A stretch of 12,756 nt of DNA from UBA1189 sp045612065 (lineage in GTDB: Bacteria; Bacteroidota; Bacteroidia; Bacteroidales; Bacteroidaceae): positions 1 to 12,756 of the forward strand of contig JAZKYH010000063.1 in assembly GCA_045612065.1 (NCBI GenBank), in the 5' to 3' direction. Positions within the stretch are counted from its first letter, which is position 1. The number at the start of each line of letters is the position of its first letter. Of the stretch, positions 5,571-12,756 are shown piece by piece. A program made the position numbers and the translations under genes. The notes beneath the pieces were generated by a model that worked only from the letters and a program-made list of their open reading frames with translations, had not been told where the DNA came from and searched no databases.

Positions 5571-6653
5571 TTAGTTGTACTCCTCATACCAAGGAGAACC
5601 ATCAGCCTTTCTTACACCGCTCAGGTCGATGAGAGTAAACTGTCTGTCGCTCTCAAACTTTGTAAGTATACCTGTGAATGTAACTGTTGCATCTCCACTG
5701 AGAACAGCCTCAGGTATATCTATGTCGGCCCACTTTGCGTATCCGCTTGAGCGCACCTGTAGATACCTCTGGTTGCCTGAAAGGCCGGGCATCTCAAAGA
5801 ACTGGTTCATCGTGTAGGGCTGGGGCTTGATAAGGTGCTTGCGTTTGCCTACAGTTTCGCCGTCGTTCATCACAGCTGCATCGAAGTCGCCGTTCTCGAC
5901 ATGCATCTTGAAGCAACTCTCCGACATGGCCCATGAAGTGATTCCCCAGTTGGTCTTGTCCTCCTCATCAAGGAAGAAACGGTTCCAGTTGGACTTCTTG
6001 TCCTCCTCTTTTACAATATTAGGATCGATGTACCCGATAAGGAAAATCATGTTGCTGTACTTGCAACCTTCGATGGTAACGAGGGTACCGAGATATTTAT
6101 CGTTAAGCACCTCGTTTCCTGAGATTGTTACAGGTTTGACAAGTTCCTCTGCTGTGGCCATCGCACCCTTGAACACATGTTGGTCAATGATAGCTGAGTG
6201 CTCGAGATATGCCGTTTCATACTCACCAGTCTCGTCCTTGTAGCCTATCTGGAGCATACCCTCATAGCTACCTACTGTAAGGTCAGTACAGTCCACATAG
6301 ATCCATTGTCCCACCTTATAATCATTATACAGTGCATTCTTTCCTATCTTAATCTCAATACCACCTGTAGCATCCTGGATATAGAAACTCTTGTAGATAT
6401 TGCCAGATTGGTCTGATGTAATGACTTGTCCTTTGATTACACAGTACTTTGTGATGTCGTATGGTTTATTGCCATTCTTCTCGTACATCTTCTTCACCTC
6501 TGCAATCGAAGTAAACTTCCCGAAATCCGCATCGGTGTAGATTTTCTGTTGCTCAGGATTATCATAATTGCCCTGATTAAACACTGGCTCAAACTCCTCA
6601 CATGCTGTCAGAAGCGTCACAGCAGCCAACATTATTGCATAAATTCTTTTCAT
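5571..6653 (-). CDS. DUF5689-domain surface lipoprotein, partner of the TonB receptor
   Basis: The 360 aa protein has a lipoprotein signal with lipobox LTAC (Cys18). It is followed by acidic EEFE, which resembles Bacteroidota lipoprotein export signals and suggests display on the outer surface. A DUF5689-type OB-like region lies at about 48-140, with VIKGQVITSDQSGN and YKSFYIQDATGGIEIKIG as key segments. A second OB-like stretch near 165-205 contains YLGTLVTIEG, and a third possible one spans about 315-350 (VTFTGILTKF). The start lies 6 bp after the receptor stop codon, so the two are co-expressed. It occupies the position where SusD follows SusC in glycan loci but has no SusD-like sequence. 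Ligand binding, perhaps nucleic acid through the OB folds, is inferred; no enzymatic motif is visible. Confidence 0.78.
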   Translation of the reverse strand: MKRIYAIMLAAVTLLTACEEFEPVFNQGNYDNPEQQKIYTDADFGKFTSIAEVKKMYEKNGNKPYDITKYCVIKGQVITSDQSGNIYKSFYIQDATGGIEIKIGKNALYNDYKVGQWIYVDCTDLTVGSYEGMLQIGYKDETGEYETAYLEHSAIIDQHVFKGAMATAEELVKPVTISGNEVLNDKYLGTLVTIEGCKYSNMIFLIGYIDPNIVKEEDKKSNWNRFFLDEEDKTNWGITSWAMSESCFKMHVENGDFDAAVMNDGETVGKRKHLIKPQPYTMNQFFEMPGLSGNQRYLQVRSSGYAKWADIDIPEAVLSGDATVTFTGILTKFESDRQFTLIDLSGVRKADGSPWYEEYN

Positions 6654-6659
6654 AAGAAA

Positions 6660-9638
6660 TTAGAATCGTAGATAAAGGTTCAACATATAGTTCAGACCCT
6701 GCATATAGAAGTACTTGGAGTCGAATCGATAGAATCTCTCTGCGCTTGCACTGTCAATCAGACGTGTCTGCTCATAACCACCAGTCTTCACATTTCTATT
6801 ATTTGTAATGTTCTGGATGTTCATAGAGAATCCAAAGTTGTACTTACGGTCGATGTACCAAGACTTTCCGATGCTTGCATTGAGGAGGAAGGCCGGCTTG
6901 AACTTCTCCTGAGCGGCCATATACTCCATCTCGACAGGAGTAAGCACTCCGTCAGGACCTGCCACGGCATATTCTGTTCTATAGCCAGGATTCATATCCA
7001 GGTATGAGTTAGCAAAATACTGCGCATCGATCTCAAAGAACCAATATGACTTGGTGCGATAGTTAAGACCGAGGTCGGCAGCAAACTGCGGAGTCGAAGG
7101 TACATAATGTTTCTGCTCCTTTTCAACGGCAACGGCTGAGATACCTGTTGTGGGATCCCATATGCCTCCGTCCACGTTCAAATAATTTCCAAACTCGTCC
7201 TTCTTATATATAGGATGACTTTTCCAATAGGGAACCTCTGCGTTTTCAAGGATTACCTCAGCGCTGTTGTCAACCGTCTGAGTCACGAGAGGGGTAGAGG
7301 TGTAGATATACTCACCCCAGCTGAGCGCACCCTCGACAGAGAGTCCCTGTACAGGAAGGGGCACCTTGAATCCGAGTTCGACACCCATATGACGCTGGTC
7401 GATACCTCTCATCGCAAAGTTGGTGAACGAGTTCTGAGAGTCGTCGTAGAAGCTCATCATATCCGTCTGATCCATGATCTTGGTATAGAATGCTGTCACG
7501 CGGAGATTATATCCATTGCTGCTGAGCTGATAATTGATGTCAGAGGTGAATGTCTTCATCGTCTCGAGATCGGGCACAAGTGAGTTTCTTGTACGAGGAG
7601 AGATGAATGACTGAGTAAAGGTAGGAGCATCATTGAAATAACCAACGTTAGCATATACTCTGTGACCTCCGATGATATGATACTGAAGACCGAGTTTGGC
7701 TGCGTATGTAAAGAAGTCCGATACTGCAGACTTACCCTTCGAGGTGATGGCAACACGTTCGCCATTCACAGTCTCATAGGAGGTAAGGCTCTTTCCATTA
7801 ACCATAAACTCAGAACCGTCATCGTTAAGACCAGGGAAAAGACCCTTTCTTACAAGACCCTCTCTCCAGAACTTGTCATAACCAGCTTGGAGGGCAAGGT
7901 TAGCCTTGAAGCCGCCGAGGTCGAGCGATCCGTTGCCCCAGATGTCAGCCTTTCGGATATTCGCATAGTAGTCATAACCATACTTGTCGCCCTGACGGAT
8001 AACCTGCGCACTTCCGTTGGCCAGATAGTAATCCAAGTCGTTCTGGACCATTGCTTGATTGGAAGCGAAGTCACGCTCGGCAAACTGGTCGATGTTCACA
8101 TAATAGCTACCTCCGAGAAGGTCATCGAGTTTCTTGTAGTACTCCGTGCGGTTCCACTTATAGTTGATACCTCCGGTGAGCGTGAACGCATCGCTTGCAT
8201 TCCACTTCACATTAGCGCCAAGATTGATGTCATTCTGGTCTACGCGGCGCTCCTCAAGAACATACTTCGAACGTGCTACGCCGTCGGCATCGAGGTTGTT
8301 CCAGTTCACGTTGTAGAATCTATCCCAGTTTAGGTGGGCATATTCAGGGATATTCTCTTCCCATGCATACTGAGCCCATGCAGCCTTTTCTCTATTTTGG
8401 CGGTCATAGTCCTTATTATCATTCCAGAAGTAGCTGGGAAGGTTGCGATAATAGTCAGGACGTGGGTCTGGTGCGTCATACCAGTCAAGAGCTGTGTAAC
8501 CATTCTTACCTGTTCTCCAAAGCACCGTACCCGAAGCCTCCAGATTATCAGTGGGGGTGGCGGTATACTTAAGTATGGTAATAGGCTCGAATGTCTTGCG
8601 GACACGCGCATTACGAACCTTGCCGTTCTGATAACCCCAGTTAGAGTTATACATGTTGTCGCCCATCAAGTCATAAACCTCCTGAGTAGAAGCATTCTGC
8701 GCACCACGCTGTCCGGGAGCCGCGAATGTCACGAGACTGAGGCGATGGATATCATTGAGCTTCTTCTCAACACCTGCATAGTATGCAAAATTGCGGTAGA
8801 AGACTCCTTGCACCCAGTCGTTTCCTCCGAGACGTGCCGATACGTTGAACGCATATGACCAACCGTTGTCAAGTTCTCCTGAAGCGTAAGTCGCCATGAG
8901 GCGAAGACGATAGAGGGCGCTGTTTGTCAGTGCGCTGAAACGCCAACCCGTGCGCACGTTCGAAGGCATCGCATGAATGTTGGTCACACCATTGTATCCT
9001 CCAAATCCGTAGTCCGATACTTCATTGCCGATGGTAGTCTCCTTGCTTCGCATAGCCTCGTTGAGTCCGCTCCAAAGAGAGAAAGGAGAGTAGCCTGTGT
9101 TGGCGTCATTCATTCTGATGCCACTGAGGTAAACATCCTGAGACTCGGAAGTGTAACCTCTATTCTTGAAACGAATGTTGCTAAATCCAAAGCTTGCAAT
9201 GTTGTTGAAGGGGTCGTTTGAGCCAAAGAGGATAGAGGGTGAGTCCTCGAATCCCGAGTCGTCCATGTCGAACTCTGCAAAGTTTGAGTCATCGACTTCG
9301 GTCACCACCTGCTCTATGACCATACCTACAAAAATAAGGTCCTTCACATAACCCTCGATGGTTACGTTCACATTGGCATCCAGGAATCCCGGAGCCTTTA
9401 CAGTCATGTCGTACATGCCGTTGCGAAGGTTTTCTATGAGGAACTGTCCGTCGGCATCTGAAACAACACTTGCGACAATCTCGCCCTGCTTGGACAGAGT
9501 GAGCTCTGCGTTAGCGATAGGCGCTCTGCCAGCACGGTTCACCACCGTACCCTTGACACCTCCGAAATCGCTCTTCTGAGCGAAGAGGACTGCCGAGCAA
9601 AGCACTGCTGCAATGGTTAATAAGATTTTCTTTTTCAT
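6660..9638 (-). CDS. TonB-dependent outer-membrane receptor
   Basis: The 992 aa protein is predicted to form an outer-membrane beta-barrel that imports a ligand using TonB energy. A signal peptide ends near residue 20 (LFAQ). A carboxypeptidase-regulatory-like domain spans about 26-108 (GTVVNRAGRAPIANAEL, then GQFLIENLRNGMYDMTVKAPGF). A short acidic linker follows (115-132), then a plug with GSNDPFNN 139-146, RFKNRGYTSESQDVYLSGIRMND 156-178 and GFGGYNGVTNI 211-221. The rest is barrel-like, rich in aromatic residues, and ends in Phe as outer-membrane proteins usually do (YMLNLYLRF). VVTEVDD near 111-117 may act as a TonB box but is not canonical. The gene starts 2 bp after the upstream nuclease stop codon. 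No SusD follows. The substrate is unknown; the nuclease neighbours suggest nucleotides, oligonucleotides or their breakdown products. Confidence 0.9.
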   Translation of the reverse strand: MKKKILLTIAAVLCSAVLFAQKSDFGGVKGTVVNRAGRAPIANAELTLSKQGEIVASVVSDADGQFLIENLRNGMYDMTVKAPGFLDANVNVTIEGYVKDLIFVGMVIEQVVTEVDDSNFAEFDMDDSGFEDSPSILFGSNDPFNNIASFGFSNIRFKNRGYTSESQDVYLSGIRMNDANTGYSPFSLWSGLNEAMRSKETTIGNEVSDYGFGGYNGVTNIHAMPSNVRTGWRFSALTNSALYRLRLMATYASGELDNGWSYAFNVSARLGGNDWVQGVFYRNFAYYAGVEKKLNDIHRLSLVTFAAPGQRGAQNASTQEVYDLMGDNMYNSNWGYQNGKVRNARVRKTFEPITILKYTATPTDNLEASGTVLWRTGKNGYTALDWYDAPDPRPDYYRNLPSYFWNDNKDYDRQNREKAAWAQYAWEENIPEYAHLNWDRFYNVNWNNLDADGVARSKYVLEERRVDQNDINLGANVKWNASDAFTLTGGINYKWNRTEYYKKLDDLLGGSYYVNIDQFAERDFASNQAMVQNDLDYYLANGSAQVIRQGDKYGYDYYANIRKADIWGNGSLDLGGFKANLALQAGYDKFWREGLVRKGLFPGLNDDGSEFMVNGKSLTSYETVNGERVAITSKGKSAVSDFFTYAAKLGLQYHIIGGHRVYANVGYFNDAPTFTQSFISPRTRNSLVPDLETMKTFTSDINYQLSSNGYNLRVTAFYTKIMDQTDMMSFYDDSQNSFTNFAMRGIDQRHMGVELGFKVPLPVQGLSVEGALSWGEYIYTSTPLVTQTVDNSAEVILENAEVPYWKSHPIYKKDEFGNYLNVDGGIWDPTTGISAVAVEKEQKHYVPSTPQFAADLGLNYRTKSYWFFEIDAQYFANSYLDMNPGYRTEYAVAGPDGVLTPVEMEYMAAQEKFKPAFLLNASIGKSWYIDRKYNFGFSMNIQNITNNRNVKTGGYEQTRLIDSASAERFYRFDSKYFYMQGLNYMLNLYLRF

Positions 9639-9640
9639 AA

Positions 9641-10720
9641 TTATTTAGTAATCACAATGTAAGTAGGGTAGTGGTCACTATAACCACCGATAAATGCTCC
9701 GTTAGAGAAGGTTCTGAAAGGAGTGCCCTTATACTGTCCCTTCTGGTTGGTCAAGAACTTAGGATTGTAAACACGTCCATAATAACCTTTCTTGTGGAGC
9801 TGGCGAATGCCGAATGTGCCGTCTGCAGGGTTTGCAAGTGAATTATTCACAAGAAGGAGGTCATAGATATTCCATTCTCCCTGATACGCAAGCGAACCGA
9901 AACCAGCCTTCAGCATCGAGGTGAACGGAGAGAAGAAATCCGTGTCAGTAACGTCAGTTCTGAACTCTCTTCCATGGAGATACTCGGCCATAGAGGGGTC
10001 TGTAGGGTTGTCATTCATGTCGCCCATGCACACAATCTTGATGCCGGGATACTTCTGTTGCATCATCATGGCATGCTCATACATGATTTCGCCTCCACGA
10101 TCGCGAAGTTGGTTGCCGCCCTTCTTACCGCCTGAACGAGAGGGGAGGTGGGCAACGTAAATCGCAAAATGCTCGCCATCAATAAGCCCATGCACCATGA
10201 GGATATCACGAGTTCTGAAATAATCCCTTTCCTCCTTTGACTGGATCCAGTCGATTGAGCTTCCTTCGAAAGTGAACGGAATCGACTCACTGTCCAGAAA
10301 CTTGAATACTCTTGGATTATAAAGAAGGGCTACATCCACTCCTCGTCTATCGGGACCATCGTAATGCACAATCTGATAGTTTGCCTCAGCAATCTGAGGC
10401 TCCATCACGAGATCTTCCAGGACAAGACGATTCTCTATCTCAGAAACTCCGAGAAGAGCATGCCATGCACCATTTGCCTCTTTCATGCTCTTGATGACCT
10501 TTGCCATGTTCGTAAGTTTCTTCTGATACTTTACATCGGTCCATTTGTTCTTCCCCTCAGGAAGGAATTCCTCGTCGTTCTTTGCAGGATCGTTGTATGT
10601 GTCAAACAAATTCTCCAGGTTATAGAACCCAACGACATAGTTCTTCGCGCCCTTTTTCTGGGCATAAGCACTGGGGAATAGAAGCACCAGTGCTACAAAA
10701 GCAATTAGTATTTTCTTCAT
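9641..10720 (-). CDS. Secreted endonuclease/exonuclease/phosphatase (EEP) family nuclease
   Basis: This is a DNase I-fold phosphodiesterase predicted to cut nucleic acid outside the cytoplasm. From MKKILIAF (359 aa), a signal peptide ends near residue 20 (SAYA). The active-site set of the family is intact: FYNLENLFD 32-40, GVSEIEN 91-97 (metal-binding Glu94), DRRGVDVALL 124-133, VAHLPSR 190-196 (His191), GDMNDNP 233-239 (Asp234, Asn236) and YSDHYP 347-352 (catalytic Asp-His pair 349-350). In-frame ATGs at 10729 and 10741 are alternatives; the last overlaps the upstream gene. The 10720 start leaves 11 bp after the upstream stop codon. Phosphatase activity on another phosphodiester or inositol phosphate cannot be excluded from fold alone, but the neighbouring DRGH-type nuclease favours nucleic acid. 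Confidence 0.87.
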   Translation of the reverse strand: MKKILIAFVALVLLFPSAYAQKKGAKNYVVGFYNLENLFDTYNDPAKNDEEFLPEGKNKWTDVKYQKKLTNMAKVIKSMKEANGAWHALLGVSEIENRLVLEDLVMEPQIAEANYQIVHYDGPDRRGVDVALLYNPRVFKFLDSESIPFTFEGSSIDWIQSKEERDYFRTRDILMVHGLIDGEHFAIYVAHLPSRSGGKKGGNQLRDRGGEIMYEHAMMMQQKYPGIKIVCMGDMNDNPTDPSMAEYLHGREFRTDVTDTDFFSPFTSMLKAGFGSLAYQGEWNIYDLLLVNNSLANPADGTFGIRQLHKKGYYGRVYNPKFLTNQKGQYKGTPFRTFSNGAFIGGYSDHYPTYIVITK

Positions 10721-10731
10721 ATGATTCATTT

Positions 10732-11919
10732 TTACCACCATACCGATGAGTTTGCAGGATTCGCAGCCTCAATTTTGGCTGCCTGAGCCGCTCCGACCTT
10801 GGCAGGAAGATTCACGAAGAAATCCATTCCTGTAATCTCCTCAAGCTGGTCAACGGACATTGAATGCTGCTTGTTAATATTTCCTGGATATTCTTTATGC
10901 TCAAGATAGAACGCTGCGGCATTCCAGGTTCCGAGAGTCGAAGACGGACTATATTTAAGGACAACCTTAAAGTATGCATCAGGGATAGTCACACTGTTAC
11001 CGTACGAATCCTTCTCCTTCTTGCTTGATGTGCTCACTATAACTCCAGTTACTACGTAAGTCGTATCGGATGATTTGGCATATCCTCTGACCATATTTTC
11101 AAGGTCTGACCATATACCCTCATTATGTTCATTAAGCTGCGGAGTCATGTTTGTACCATAGAATGTCTGTGCATTTGCCTCGTAGCAGCACTGACGATCA
11201 GCGGAAGGAATCTGGTGACCACGAGCATAATAACCTGCATAACCTCCGAAAGGTGCAGCCGAGTCTTCTCCAAGAAGCGGGTCAAGTGCCCATGCACCTG
11301 TACGTCCCACACTTCCGTTAGTATAGAACCTGCAGAGCGGATATGCAACCCATAGTGCCACACGGTCTTTCTGGCTCCACCCAAAAGAATAGTTTCGGTA
11401 GGTGTTACCATTCATCTTGAAGCTATGCGAATAACATCCGAGATCAGGATTGTCCATTGCAGGGAGTTCAAGCCATCCGGTCTTGGTCAAGTCAATGTTG
11501 CTTAAGGCGGAATCCTGTTCGTTGTCCGAATCATCCTCAGGTTGCCTTCCAGCGGCGAGCTGAGTCATCGAACATTCGGTCCACTTTGAACCATTGTCCA
11601 ATACAATCTTGAGTACACGATCGCTCTCAGACGCATTTACGTCATACGAAAGCACAACATTGCTCTTATTGCCAGTTCCTGAGCTCACGCTAAGCCTCGC
11701 CCAGTCTGCTTCATCCTGCTCCAAAACGAGAGCAAGCGTCCAGTTTCCGCTACACTCTACATTTACGAACTGCTGCCCTCTACTCGAATCTACCGAGGGA
11801 TTCTTGATTGAAACTTCAAGAACCTCGGCCTCTCCATTGGAGTCATCGCAAGATGTCAATACAAAGCCGCAGACAGTCAAAAGGACTGCTGCGACCTTGA
11901 TGATTGAATGAAATCTCAT
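10732..11919 (-). CDS. Lipoprotein with BACON-like domain and DNA/RNA non-specific endonuclease domain
   Basis: The 395 aa protein is a Serratia-nuclease-type (NUC/Endonuclease_NS) enzyme expected to cut DNA and RNA without sequence preference, anchored at the cell surface. Lipobox LTSC places the lipidated Cys at 24, followed by acidic DD. A BACON-like immunoglobulin-fold domain covers about 35-122 (SGNWTL...WARLSVSSGTG...SMTQLA). An acidic linker lies at 125-138, then the nuclease at about 145-395. The active site reads YARGHQIPSAD, with catalytic His235 and Ala in place of the usual first Asp of DRGH. TNMTPQ (Asn257), Asn266 and Glu274 follow, with the same 9- and 8-residue spacing as Asn110, Asn119 and Glu127 of Serratia nuclease. 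The gene starts 6 bp after the upstream stop codon and is followed by the EEP nuclease. Confidence 0.88.
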   Translation of the reverse strand: MRFHSIIKVAAVLLTVCGFVLTSCDDSNGEAEVLEVSIKNPSVDSSRGQQFVNVECSGNWTLALVLEQDEADWARLSVSSGTGNKSNVVLSYDVNASESDRVLKIVLDNGSKWTECSMTQLAAGRQPEDDSDNEQDSALSNIDLTKTGWLELPAMDNPDLGCYSHSFKMNGNTYRNYSFGWSQKDRVALWVAYPLCRFYTNGSVGRTGAWALDPLLGEDSAAPFGGYAGYYARGHQIPSADRQCCYEANAQTFYGTNMTPQLNEHNEGIWSDLENMVRGYAKSSDTTYVVTGVIVSTSSKKEKDSYGNSVTIPDAYFKVVLKYSPSSTLGTWNAAAFYLEHKEYPGNINKQHSMSVDQLEEITGMDFFVNLPAKVGAAQAAKIEAANPANSSVWW

Positions 11920-11925
11920 CTAATA

Positions 11926-12756
11926 TTAGTTATAGGTAACCTCGATTTCCTTGATATATGCACGATGGGTCTTATCTGTTCCGTTGGCTGTAAACTTCAC
12001 AGCATTAGCAGAACCTGTCCAAGTACGTACATCTCCCTCAGCTGAGAGTTCGCCAGAATCCGAAACAAGGTACCACTGCTTATTGTCAAATGTAATCTTG
12101 ATTGAAGTGATTGTCTTGCCTGAAGCCGCAGTTACATCGAGAGTTGATCCATTCTGATACATGCGGATTCCTTGGCTGGCATCATAGTACGCCGGGTCAT
12201 TATTAGCTGTACCTTTCTTGAATACGAGGGTGATATTGTCATCGACCTTGATTTCCTTTCCACTGACTGCTGTGCCGTTTGCATAACCAAGAGTATTCAT
12301 GACAACCTTGGCAACAGTTGCATCACCTGAAGGGGGAGTTACAGGGTCCTCTTCACCTTCGTTGCCACCTTCGTTACCGCCTTCATTACCACCTTCGTCG
12401 CCGCCTGCAGAACCTTCGAAACGGGTTCCGATAAGACCATCGTAGTCAGATTCCTGAGCGAAGATAATCTGCATTGCCCCCTTGCTGATAGAAGAGATGC
12501 CCTTGATTGTGCCAGAACCCTGAGGAACAGTCTGAGCACCATAAGTAGCATACTTAGATGAGAAGATTACGAATGAGTTACCGTTTGCATCCTCTACGCT
12601 GATGCTTGTGTGGGAACCACCCATAACGAATGTCTTGCTGAGATCTGCTGCAGCAACCTGAACACCCTCGATAGCAACATACTGACCCTCGTACTTGTTT
12701 GCGAGGAAATCAGCGATTGTAACAGTCTTCGGAGTCACTGTATTGCCTGAAGAAAT
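11926..12756 (-). CDS. Secreted OB-fold/DUF5689-like protein, C-terminal part (5' end outside window)
   Basis: The frame runs open into the window edge and ends at the TAA at 11928-11926; the 277 or so visible residues lack the N-terminus and any export signal. The first part (VTIADFLANKYEGQYVAIEG, then FVMGGSHTSISVEDANGNSFVIF and a GSGTIKGISS segment) reads as a DUF5689/YhcR-like OB fold with a glycine-rich repeat linker after it (GGNE repeats). The last 125 residues form a beta-rich domain (TLGYANGTAVSGKEIKVDD, ITSIKITFDNKQWYLVSDSGE) of the type found at the ends of Bacteroidota surface proteins; I do not recognise a named family. The first visible Met-like codon, GTG at 12738, is unlikely to be the true start. 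It is followed after 6 bp by the surface nuclease gene, so it is probably the leading known member of the operon. Confidence 0.65.
   Translation of the reverse strand: MSSGNTVTPKTVTIADFLANKYEGQYVAIEGVQVAAADLSKTFVMGGSHTSISVEDANGNSFVIFSSKYATYGAQTVPQGSGTIKGISSISKGAMQIIFAQESDYDGLIGTRFEGSAGGDEGGNEGGNEGGNEGEEDPVTPPSGDATVAKVVMNTLGYANGTAVSGKEIKVDDNITLVFKKGTANNDPAYYDASQGIRMYQNGSTLDVTAASGKTITSIKITFDNKQWYLVSDSGELSAEGDVRTWTGSANAVKFTANGTDKTHRAYIKEIEVTYN
12356..12403 (-). repeat. 12-bp tandem repeat coding a Gly-Gly-Asn-Glu linker
   Basis: Four imperfect copies of a 12-base unit (plus-strand form CCTTCGTTACCG) lie head to tail at 12356-12367, 12368-12379, 12380-12391 and 12392-12403, with a degenerate fifth start after them. 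They encode the GGNE repeats between the OB-fold and the C-terminal domain. Because the unit is a multiple of three, gain or loss of copies would change linker length without frameshift. Confidence 0.85.

Noticed and set aside
7662..8858. Long plus-strand reading frames opposite the TonB receptor gene
   Set aside because: They are antisense shadows of a well-supported receptor gene and show no motifs, promoter or plausible protein character.
12356..12403. Tandem repeats as a CRISPR-like array
   Set aside because: The units are 12 bp, contiguous without spacers, and code in frame for a Gly-rich linker.

Overview
The window looks like a chromosomal segment of a member of the Bacteroidota, most likely a gut or oral Prevotellaceae-type bacterium. 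The evidence is promoters with the TAnnTTTG -7 box instead of sigma70 boxes, lipoproteins with acidic residues right after the lipobox cysteine, a TonB-dependent receptor with an N-terminal carboxypeptidase-regulatory-like domain, BACON-like and DUF5689-like domains, and a VapE/DUF3874 protein of Bacteroidota type. The genus is an inference. || Left part (1-2145), accessory DNA: the 5' end of an ISAs1-like transposase leaves the window on the minus strand. It is followed by a GC-rich, repeat-filled non-coding patch (240-331) and a solitary GC-rich VapE/DUF3874 ATPase gene (439-1848), whose promoter sits almost on its start codon and which ends in a strong hairpin. || Middle part (2146-3800), plus strand: upp and a uridine phosphorylase-type nucleoside phosphorylase form a pyrimidine salvage pair (uridine to uracil, then uracil to UMP). 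The pair ends in a 13-14 bp hairpin that lies between convergent genes and can serve both strands. || Right part (3829-12756), minus strand: seven closely packed genes, all apparently for exported proteins. In transcription order they are an OB-fold/DUF5689-like protein cut by the window edge, a BACON-like plus DRGH-type non-specific endonuclease lipoprotein, a secreted endonuclease/exonuclease/phosphatase (EEP) family nuclease, a large TonB-dependent receptor, a DUF5689 lipoprotein in the place where SusD usually stands, then after 96 bp the C-terminal domain and finally the N-terminal catalytic domain of a UshA-type 5'-nucleotidase, encoded as two separate secreted proteins. Gaps within the first five genes are 2-11 bp. 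|| Joint reading (inference): this is an extracellular nucleic-acid utilisation locus. Two unrelated nucleases would cut DNA or RNA outside the cell or on its surface, the TonB receptor with its DUF5689 partner would take up the products, the split 5'-nucleotidase would strip phosphate in the periplasm, and the divergently encoded uridine phosphorylase and UPRT would recover the pyrimidine base. It resembles a polysaccharide utilisation locus in architecture but has nucleases in place of glycosidases and no SusD.
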